From Bacillota bacterium (GTDB lineage: Bacteria; Bacillota_A; Clostridia; Peptostreptococcales; Anaerovoracaceae), in contig JAFRWH010000304.1 of the NCBI GenBank assembly GCA_017438085.1, forward strand, positions 1 through 5,542: a stretch of 5,542 bases of DNA, in the 5' to 3' direction. Of the stretch, positions 1 through 4,989 are shown piece after piece (the first letter of the stretch is position 1; the number at the start of each line of letters is the position of its first letter). Made by a program: the position numbers and the translations under genes. The notes under the pieces are model-generated. The model was given only the letters and a program-made list of their open reading frames with translations. It searched no databases and was not told the origin of the DNA.

Positions 1-1439
1 AACCCACCGGCAACGGACTGGGCAGCGATGGCTTTTATCTGATATGGACCGGCGGAAAGCTCTACGGCCTTAATGCCTCAGGCTTCTCTCCGAAAGCCCT
101 GAACGCTGATATCGTAAAGGAAAAGGGTTTCAGCGCAGTCCCAGGCCGGGGATGGCTCCCTGTTATGGTGCCCGGCGCTGTAGGCGGCTGGGTGGAGATG
201 AACAGGCGCTTCGGCACGAAAAGGCTGACCGAGCTCTGGGCAAGAGCTGCCGAATACGCCGTGGATGGTTTTCCTGTGGCCACAAACGTAAATCCCCAGT
301 GGCAGGGCGAATACAATGGCATCTCTGCGGAATACAAGAAGGATCCGGAACTTTTCGGCCCATGGATGGAGCTGTTCGGCGCAAAGGGAAGGGCACCTCT
401 TCCCGGCGAGATATTTAAAAACCCAGACTATGCCAGAACCATCATGGAAATCGCGGAGACTGAAGGCGAAAGCTTCTACCGCGGCGAATTGATGAAGAAA
501 ACAGTGGCCTTTTCAAAAAAGACCGGCGGCTATTTCGAAGAGGATGACTTTACAGGCTATAAGCCCGAATGGGTGGAGCCTATTTCGATCAATTACAAGG
601 GTTACGATGTCTACGAAATGCCTCCTAACGGCCACGGGATCACAGCGCTTATGGCGCTGCAGATGCTTAAGGGCTTCGATCTGGGCAACGAAAGGGAAAA
701 CGCCGAGCTGTATCACAAGCTGATAGAGTGCATAAAGCTGGCCTTTGTCGACACCAAGAAGTTCGTGGCTGACCCGAGATACATGAAGACCAAGGTGGAG
801 GACATGCTTTCGGACAGATATGCAGATATCAGAAGAGCCCTCATAGGCGACAAGGCGGTATTCCCGGAGGCAGGGGATCCTTCCTGCGGCGATACGGTCT
901 ATTTCTGCACGGCCGACGGACAGGGCAACATGGTCTCCTGCATACAGTCGAATTACGGACGCTTCGGTTCAGGCGTATGCATCCCCGGGACTGCCATCAC
1001 ACTGCAGAACAGGGGCGCAAACTTCTCTCTTGACCCTGAAAGCGACAACTATCTTGAGGGCGGCAAGAGGGCGTACCACACCATCATCCCCGGCTTCCTT
1101 GCAAAGGATGGCCAGCCGGTGGGACCCTTCGGCGTCATGGGCGGTTTCATGCAGCCTCAGGGCCACATGATGGTGGTGGTAAATACTATAGATTTCGGCA
1201 TGACGCCTCAGGAAGCGCTGGATGCTCCGCGTTTTCAGTGGGTGGGAGACAAAAAAGTCCAGCTGGAAAGAGAGGTTCCTGCCGAGATCGCAAGGCAGCT
1301 TGCGGCTAAGGGGCACCAGATAGAGATCGTCAGCTCCAACATAGGCATGGGCCGGGGCCAGATAATCTGGCGAAGAGAAGACGGCGTTCTGATGGGCGGC
1401 ACCGAATCCAGAGCCGACGGAGCTATAGCTGCATTCTAG
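1..1439 (+). CDS. ggt: Gamma-glutamyltransferase family protein (YwrD-like), 5' end outside window
   Basis: This is an N-terminal nucleophile hydrolase that matures by self-cleavage and acts on gamma-glutamyl or related amide bonds. The frame is open from base 3, so the ATG at 165 is internal; 478 residues are visible and about 50-70 are missing given the family's usual 530-580. Numbering from the codon at base 3, the visible start PTGNGLGSDGF matches the conserved N-terminal core. GDTVYFCTAD carries the presumed nucleophile Thr298 (bases 894-896), giving a large subunit of at least 297 residues and a small subunit of 181. Downstream are FGSG (near 322), RAYHTIIPGF (from 356) and GVMGGFMQPQGH (from 377), the form typical of the YwrD-like branch rather than the E. 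coli Ggt type. No signal peptide can be judged. The next gene starts 12 bases after the stop, so they are probably cotranscribed. The family is certain; the substrate is not, and glutathione hydrolysis should not be assumed. Confidence 0.93.
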   Translation, partial: PTGNGLGSDGFYLIWTGGKLYGLNASGFSPKALNADIVKEKGFSAVPGRGWLPVMVPGAVGGWVEMNRRFGTKRLTELWARAAEYAVDGFPVATNVNPQWQGEYNGISAEYKKDPELFGPWMELFGAKGRAPLPGEIFKNPDYARTIMEIAETEGESFYRGELMKKTVAFSKKTGGYFEEDDFTGYKPEWVEPISINYKGYDVYEMPPNGHGITALMALQMLKGFDLGNERENAELYHKLIECIKLAFVDTKKFVADPRYMKTKVEDMLSDRYADIRRALIGDKAVFPEAGDPSCGDTVYFCTADGQGNMVSCIQSNYGRFGSGVCIPGTAITLQNRGANFSLDPESDNYLEGGKRAYHTIIPGFLAKDGQPVGPFGVMGGFMQPQGHMMVVVNTIDFGMTPQEALDAPRFQWVGDKKVQLEREVPAEIARQLAAKGHQIEIVSSNIGMGRGQIIWRREDGVLMGGTESRADGAIAAF

Positions 1440-1451
1440 CGGAAAAGCGAT

Positions 1452-2093
1452 ATGAAATACGGAGAAAGCACATTCGATATAATCTATCTGGTTTTTGCCA
1501 TAATCATAGGCCTGCGCATCCTTAAGAAAAGAAAGGATGATATCGGCAGGATCATGGGCTTTGCTGTGCTGATACTGGGCTGCGGCGATGCCTTCCATCT
1601 GGTCCCGAGGATCCTGAATTACTTCGTCGATGCTGACTTTACGGTATGGCTTGGCATAGGCAAGCTGGTGACATCTATCAGCATGACGGTGTTTTACGTG
1701 CTTATGTATAAGCTCTGGCTGAAAGTTTTCAGAGAGGCTGAAAGCAGCAGGCTGAGCGCTGCCATATATCTGCTTACTGTCATACGCATAGTGCTGTGCC
1801 TGCTGCCGCAGAACCGCTGGTTGCAGAACGAGGGCTCTGTAATGTGGGGCATCATCCGCAACATACCCTTTGTGGCGCTCGGCGCGGTGATAGTCTGGCT
1901 GTACTTTAAGACGCGGGATAAGCTGCCGCGCCTCCGCAGCCTGTGGCTGCTGGTGCTTCTTTCTTTCCTCTTCTACATACCGGTGGCTGTGCTGGCCAGC
2001 ATAGTCCCCATGCTCGGCATGCTCATGCTGCCCAAGACGGTCTGCTACATGCTGATGATATGGGCCTTCTGGAAGTATGCTGCGGAAAAGTAG
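1452..2093 (+). CDS. Unrecognised seven-helix integral membrane protein
   Basis: I do not recognise this 213-residue protein. It has about seven hydrophobic segments, near residues 8-24, 33-51, 66-90, 101-119, 133-152, 162-184 and 190-209. Basic clusters (KKRK after helix 1, KVFREAESSR after helix 3, KTRDKLPRLR after helix 5, KYAAEK at the end) all fall on one side, so the positive-inside rule predicts an outside N-terminus and a cytoplasmic C-terminus. Helix 2 holds unusual polar residues in GCGDAFHLVPR (Asp46, His49, Arg53), and NRW (121-123) and RNIPF (136-140) may mark a second functional patch. His49 is the only histidine, so a multi-histidine metal site is unlikely. The ATG at 1452 lies 12 bases after the preceding stop with only a weak GGAAAAG ribosome site (1441-1447), which suggests translational coupling to the upstream gene. 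A terminator follows 35 bases later, so this is the last gene of its operon. No function is assigned. Confidence 0.88.
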   Translation: MKYGESTFDIIYLVFAIIIGLRILKKRKDDIGRIMGFAVLILGCGDAFHLVPRILNYFVDADFTVWLGIGKLVTSISMTVFYVLMYKLWLKVFREAESSRLSAAIYLLTVIRIVLCLLPQNRWLQNEGSVMWGIIRNIPFVALGAVIVWLYFKTRDKLPRLRSLWLLVLLSFLFYIPVAVLASIVPMLGMLMLPKTVCYMLMIWAFWKYAAEK

Positions 2094-2128
2094 AAGCGGC
2101 TGATCATCGGAATATAAACAATAAAAAA

Positions 2129-2162
2129 GCGGAGACCTGTCAATGGGTCTCCGCGTATTTTT
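2129..2162. terminator. Bidirectional intrinsic terminator between convergent genes
   Basis: GCGGAGACC (2129-2137) pairs perfectly with GGTCTCCGC (2146-2154) around an 8-base loop. A T-rich tract follows on the plus strand, and an A-run precedes the stem (2123-2128), giving a T-run in the minus direction. It can end both the plus operon stopping at 2093 and the minus operon stopping at 2177. The 83-base gap holds nothing else I can see. Confidence 0.88.
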
Positions 2163-2176
2163 TGCATATGCAGTCA

Positions 2177-2740
2177 TCAGACCAGGTTGTAGAGCAGTAC
2201 TGCTGCCGCTCCGCAGGATGCCATGACGACAATTGGCCCCGGCTTCCACTGTCTGAGCACTATGAAGGCAGCAAGGAAAAGCAGCAGGGCTACGGGATCC
2301 GCGCTGAACAGATCCGGAGGCAGGCTCCTCTGGCCATATACCGCCAGTATGAAAAGGGACAGTCCTGCAGATGCTATCATGGCAACCACAGCGGGCCTTA
2401 GGGCGGAAAGTATGCCCTGGACCACTGTAAGTCCCTTGAACCTGTAGTACATCCATGCAAGAGTCATGACTATGACGCAGGATGGGAATATGCAGCCGAG
2501 TGTTGCTATCAGAGCCCCCGGTATTCCCGCTATCCTGATGCCTACGAAGGTCGCGGCGTTTATGGCCACAGGCCCCGGTGTCATCTCGGCTATGGTCATA
2601 ATGTCCGCAAACTGGGTCATCGTAAGCCATGGGTGGACATCAACCACCTGATTCTGTATCAGAGGCACGGCTGCGTAACCGCCGCCTATGCTGAAGAGTC
2701 CTATCTGAAAGAAACTCCAGAAAAGCTCGAGAAGTATCAT
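2177..2740 (-). CDS. Chromate-type transporter, second half of split CHR pair
   Basis: This 187-residue membrane protein is a single CHR domain (chromate/sulfate-type ion transporter). Proteobacterial ChrA carries two such domains in one chain; short-chain versions are usually encoded as adjacent pairs that work together in the cytoplasmic membrane. Visible signatures are FSIGGGYAAVPLIQ (16-29) and AEMTPGPVAINAATFVGIRIAG (51-72), followed by hydrophobic stretches near 73-97, 107-135, 149-162 and 169-186. Its ATG overlaps the stop of the upstream half in an ATGA overlap (2737-2740), and AGGAGG (2748-2753) sits 7 bases before the start, so translation is coupled and the two are probably made in equal amounts. 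It is the distal gene of the operon. The family is clear; the ion moved is not, and chromate resistance is only one possible role. Confidence 0.94.
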   Translation of the reverse strand: MILLELFWSFFQIGLFSIGGGYAAVPLIQNQVVDVHPWLTMTQFADIMTIAEMTPGPVAINAATFVGIRIAGIPGALIATLGCIFPSCVIVMTLAWMYYRFKGLTVVQGILSALRPAVVAMIASAGLSLFILAVYGQRSLPPDLFSADPVALLLFLAAFIVLRQWKPGPIVVMASCGAAAVLLYNLV

Positions 2741-3321
2741 TTCTCAGCCTCCTTTCCTTTGCGTTCCCTCAGGAAGGTGTCAGCTATGCCTATAAGTATG
2801 CAGCACAGTATCACCAGCATTATATTTATTTTGAAAAAGCGCACGGCTGCGAAGCTGCCTGCCATTATCAGCAGATACAGCAGGCGTTTTTTTGCGATTA
2901 TGCCCTTGGCAAGCTTGATGACCACATCGAAGATCACTGCTGCTACGCCGCAGAGCAGGCCTTTCATCACCAGATTGACTATGGGATCATCTCTGAAAGC
3001 CTGATAGAACAGGGAAACTATGGATATGATGATCAGCGGCGGAAGCACGGTTCCAAGGACCGTTATGAGGGCTCCTGAAATGCCGGCCACACGGTATCCC
3101 ACAAGTATTGATGCATTTACGGCTATCGGGCCGGGGGATGACTGGGCTATGGCCACCAGATCCAGCATCTCCTGTTCGTCTATCCAGCCCAGCTCCTCTA
3201 CGAAGCGTTTCTTCATGAGCGGAACTATAACATAGCCTCCCCCGAAGGTGAAAGCGCTGAGTCTGAAGGTGGACAGGAATAGCGTAAGGTATTTATTATC
3301 TGATTTTTGATTGTTCTGCAT
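2737..3321 (-). CDS. Chromate-type transporter, first half of split CHR pair
   Basis: This 194-residue CHR-domain membrane protein is the partner of the downstream half. Conserved signatures are FRLSAFTFGGGYVIVPLM (19-36) and AQSSPGPIAVNASILVGYRVAG (59-80). Hydrophobic segments lie near 81-106, 117-137, 147-161 and 165-181, and the C-terminus ends in a basic and acidic tail (RERKGKEAEK). The frame is open to an ATG at 3354, but I place the start at 3321 because AGGAG (3329-3333) lies 7 bases upstream of it and the sequence from there on fits the family length. The earlier ATG would add 11 unlike residues and start upstream of the likely transcription start. The two halves are clear paralogues, sharing GGGY..VPL and PGP(I/V)A(V/I)NA. 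In dual-domain ChrA the repeats are thought to sit with opposite orientation in the membrane, and the same may hold for this heterodimer. Confidence 0.94.
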   Translation of the reverse strand: MQNNQKSDNKYLTLFLSTFRLSAFTFGGGYVIVPLMKKRFVEELGWIDEQEMLDLVAIAQSSPGPIAVNASILVGYRVAGISGALITVLGTVLPPLIIISIVSLFYQAFRDDPIVNLVMKGLLCGVAAVIFDVVIKLAKGIIAKKRLLYLLIMAGSFAAVRFFKINIMLVILCCILIGIADTFLRERKGKEAEK

Positions 3322-3344
3322 TGCAATTCTCCTGATGTCGCAAT

Positions 3345-3373
3345 AGTGTACCACAATAAATGCGCGGTTTCCA
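3345..3373 (-). promoter_or_regulatory. Putative promoter of the chromate-type transporter operon
   Basis: On the minus strand TGGAAA (3373-3368, 4 of 6 to consensus) is followed after exactly 17 bases by TACACT (3350-3345), which is preceded by TGG and so forms an extended -10. Transcription would begin near 3338, about 17 bases before the start codon at 3321, leaving just enough room for the ribosome site. Read from consensus only. Confidence 0.5.
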
Positions 3374-3417
3374 CAAAGACTTACAGGTTTTATCTTTTAT
3401 TTACGCGAAACTGTGTT

Positions 3418-3436
3418 ATTATATTAACGATATAAT
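3418..3436 (+). promoter_or_regulatory. Putative -10 within an operator-like inverted repeat upstream of the TIGR00266 gene
   Basis: A perfect consensus TATAAT lies at 3431-3436, which would start transcription near 3443, 38 bases before the ATG at 3481. No good -35 stands 16-19 bases upstream and there is no TG extension, so the promoter may be weak or need an activator. The -10 forms the right arm of an inverted repeat, ATTATAT (3418-3424), 5 bases, ATATAAT (3430-3436). The repeat could be an operator, or simply AT-rich promoter DNA. Confidence 0.42.
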
Positions 3437-3480
3437 CATTCACATTAATCAGTCATTGTAAGATAAAGGAGGTATACCCT

Positions 3481-4161
3481 ATGAAATATCAGATCATCGG
3501 TGAGCCCATGCCTGCAGTCATAGTCGAGCTCGAGGCCGGCGAAAGCATGATAAGCGAAAGCGGCTCCATGAGCTGGATGAGCCCCAATATGCAGATGGAC
3601 ACCGTGGGCGGCGGAGCAGGTAAGGTCTTCGGCAGACTGTTCTCCGGAGAGAGCCTGTTCCAGAATGTATATACCGCAAGAGGCGGTAATGGCATGATAG
3701 CCTTTGCTTCCAGCTTCCCGGGCTCTGTAAGAGCAATTCAGATCACTCCCGATAAGCCTGTGATCTGTCAGAAGTCCGCATTCCTCTGCTGCGAGAAGGG
3801 CGTTGAGCTGTCCGTCCATTTCCAGAAAAAGCTTGGTGCAGGGCTGTTCGGCGGTGAAGGCTTTATAATGCAGAAACTCAGCGGAAACGGTCTGGCATTT
3901 ATTGAGATCGATGGCTCTGCTGTGGAATACGATCTTCAGTCCGGACAGGAGATGATAATCGATACCGGTTATCTGGCCATGATGGACGGAAGCGTAAAGA
4001 TGGACATAGTACCCGTAAAGGGCGCAAAGAATATACTCTTCGGCGGCGAGGGACTGTTCAATACTGTGGTCAGCGGTCCGGGACATATAGTGCTTCAGAC
4101 CATGCCCATGTACAATTTTGCTGCTCAGGTGGCAAGGTGGATACCCTCCGGCAAGGACTAA
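3481..4161 (+). CDS. TIGR00266 / AIM24 family protein
   Basis: This 226-residue protein belongs to the TIGR00266 family (AIM24, formerly DUF124), widespread in bacteria and archaea and related to the yeast mitochondrial protein Aim24; its biochemical role is unknown. There is no signal peptide or membrane helix, so it is probably cytoplasmic. Three copies of a related motif are visible: LFSGESLF (53-60), LFGGEGFI (122-129) and LFGGEGLF (187-194), each followed by a Gly-rich turn and a beta-type strand, as expected of a protein built from a threefold beta repeat. The early segment SESGSMSWMSPNMQMDT (25-41) is also typical of the family. The start is secure: AAGGAGG (3466-3472) lies 8 bases before the ATG, a very strong ribosome site that suggests high expression. 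It is a single-gene unit, diverging from the transporter operon and ending at a terminator 31 bases downstream. Confidence 0.95.
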   Translation: MKYQIIGEPMPAVIVELEAGESMISESGSMSWMSPNMQMDTVGGGAGKVFGRLFSGESLFQNVYTARGGNGMIAFASSFPGSVRAIQITPDKPVICQKSAFLCCEKGVELSVHFQKKLGAGLFGGEGFIMQKLSGNGLAFIEIDGSAVEYDLQSGQEMIIDTGYLAMMDGSVKMDIVPVKGAKNILFGGEGLFNTVVSGPGHIVLQTMPMYNFAAQVARWIPSGKD

Positions 4162-4192
4162 AGCGCAGAAAAGCATTCCTGCAAAAGCAACA

Positions 4193-4222
4193 AAAACTCC
4201 GGTCTTTTGGGACCGGAGTTTT
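4193..4222. terminator. Bidirectional intrinsic terminator between the TIGR00266 gene and lexA
   Basis: AAAACTCCGGTC (4193-4204) pairs perfectly with GACCGGAGTTTT (4211-4222) around the 6-base loop TTTTGG. T-runs follow the GC-rich core in both directions, so it can end the plus transcript (stop at 4161) and the minus lexA transcript (stop at 4239). The 77-base gap contains little else. Confidence 0.9.
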
Positions 4223-4238
4223 ATATTACTTCTTTTGC

Positions 4239-4883
4239 TTAGCTGAAATATCTGAATACGCCTTTAACTTTACCGACGATCCTGCAGTCAGGAACGATGA
4301 TGGGATCCATCGCGGGATTCTGGGGCTGAAGGCGGATGTGGCCTTTTTCCTTGTAGAAGGTCTTGACGGTGGCTTCGCTCTCTATGCCGTCTATCATGGC
4401 GACGACAATGTCTCCATTCTCGGCGTTGCTCTGTTCTTCCACCAGAATGTAGTCCCCGTCGAAGATACCGGCTTCTATCATGGAATCTCCGTGAACTGTA
4501 AGCATGAAATTCGTTCCCTTGCCGAGATATCTGGTGGGCAGGGGGAAGGAATCCTCGATGTTCTGCTCCGCCAGTATGGGTGTGCCTGCAGCTATGCGGC
4601 CTACCACGGGAACTTCCGTTACGCCTTCCCGCTCGGGAAGGGGCGCAGGCTTAGCCTGGATAGAACTTTTGTCCGTGAGCTCCAGGGCGCGGCGTTTGTT
4701 GGGATCCGGCTTTTTGATATAGCCCTTGTCCTGAAGTATGCCGATCATCTTATGGACGGTGGATGTGGATTTTATGTTCAGAGCTGCGCAGATGTCCCTT
4801 ACCGTAGGGGGATAACCGCGTTCGCCTATATATTTCTGAAGGAATTGATAAACCGCCATCTCCTTGCTATTTAATTCCTGCAT
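4239..4883 (-). CDS. lexA: LexA, SOS response repressor and self-cleaving peptidase (S24)
   Basis: LexA represses DNA-damage genes as a dimer and cleaves itself when RecA filaments form on single-stranded DNA. The 214-residue length is typical. The N-terminal winged-helix DNA-binding domain (about 1-70) contains the helix-turn-helix TVRDICAALNIKSTSTVHKM (27-46). A linker (71-90) leads to the peptidase domain, with the cleavage bond Ala99-Gly100 in VGRIAAGTP, catalytic Ser134 in HGDSMIEAGIFDGDY, and catalytic Lys174 in EATVKTFYK. All catalytic elements are intact, so it should be functional. The ATG at 4883 is chosen because AGGA (4894-4891) lies 7 bases upstream and the protein begins exactly where LexA homologues do. 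Its promoter carries two SOS boxes (4944-4955 and 4958-4969), so autorepression is expected. It appears to be transcribed alone. Confidence 0.98.
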   Translation of the reverse strand: MQELNSKEMAVYQFLQKYIGERGYPPTVRDICAALNIKSTSTVHKMIGILQDKGYIKKPDPNKRRALELTDKSSIQAKPAPLPEREGVTEVPVVGRIAAGTPILAEQNIEDSFPLPTRYLGKGTNFMLTVHGDSMIEAGIFDGDYILVEEQSNAENGDIVVAMIDGIESEATVKTFYKEKGHIRLQPQNPAMDPIIVPDCRIVGKVKGVFRYFS

Positions 4884-4921
4884 TTTTGTATCCTTTCAGC
4901 TGCAAAAAACGTCTATATTTA

Positions 4922-4930
4922 TGTTAAAAT
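4922..4930 (+). promoter_or_regulatory. Putative extended -10 for the lipoprotein gene
   Basis: TG-T-TAAAAT on the plus strand is an extended -10 (hexamer 4925-4930). The possible -35 TGCAAA (4901-4906, 3 of 6, spacer 18) is poor. Transcription would start near 4937, upstream of both SOS boxes, so bound LexA would block early elongation. An alternative is TATAAA (4941-4946) with TTTATG (4918-4923); that -10 directly overlaps SOS box 1. Confidence 0.4.
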
Positions 4931-4931
4931 G

Positions 4932-4960
4932 ATTTTAGCATATAAACATGCGTTTGTAAA
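4932..4960 (-). promoter_or_regulatory. lexA promoter
   Basis: On the minus strand TTTACA (4960-4955, 5 of 6) is separated by exactly 17 bases from TAAAAT (4937-4932, 5 of 6). TGC directly before the -10 makes it an extended -10. Transcription should start near 4925, leaving a leader of about 41 bases. The SOS boxes lie in the spacer and over the -35, where bound LexA would block RNA polymerase. Confidence 0.78.
4944..4955. promoter_or_regulatory. SOS box 1 (LexA operator)
   Basis: AAAC-ATGC-GTTT has symmetric arms that fit the Gram-positive LexA site GAAC-N4-GTTC with both arms of the GTTT variant. It lies in the spacer of the lexA promoter, touching the -35. Each arm differs by one base from the strict consensus, so affinity may be moderate. 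Confidence 0.68.
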
Positions 4961-4969
4961 CATTTGTTC
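4958..4969. promoter_or_regulatory. SOS box 2 (LexA operator)
   Basis: AAAC-ATTT-GTTC (GAAC-AAAT-GTTT on the minus strand) differs from GAAC-N4-GTTC in one base. It overlaps the lexA -35 and lies two bases from box 1, with centres 14 bases apart. The arrangement would let two LexA dimers bind next to each other. Confidence 0.75.
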
Positions 4970-4989
4970 AGCAAATATAGAGGGGAAAA

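Noticed and set aside
165..167. ATG as the start of the gamma-glutamyltransferase
   Set aside because: The same frame is open back to base 3 and encodes conserved core residues (PTGNGLGSDGF) upstream, so the gene begins outside the window.
1452..2093. Membrane hydrolase of the CREST type for the seven-helix protein
   Set aside because: That superfamily needs several histidines for zinc; this protein has only His49.
969..2630. Open frame of 553 codons on the minus strand
   Set aside because: It runs antisense through the gamma-glutamyltransferase gene, the seven-helix gene and both strands of a terminator, and then into the transporter gene. Its translation is rich in His, Gln and Arg with no domain, as expected of a shadow frame of strongly coding DNA.
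3322..3354. Upstream start at 3354 for the first transporter half
   Set aside because: The extra 11 residues do not fit the family, the true ribosome site lies inside them, and the predicted transcription start near 3338 is downstream of that ATG.
3445..4176. Open frame of 243 codons on the minus strand
   Set aside because: It is antisense to the TIGR00266 gene, which has a strong ribosome site and clear family motifs. The antisense product resembles nothing I know.
4137..4874. Open frame of 245 codons on the plus strand
   Set aside because: It covers lexA in antisense and crosses the bidirectional terminator; lexA is certain and the shadow has no motifs.
4976..4981. TATAGA as the -10 of the lipoprotein gene
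   Set aside because: A start about 7 bases downstream would fall at or after the ribosome site and almost on the ATG at 4990, leaving no leader for normal initiation.
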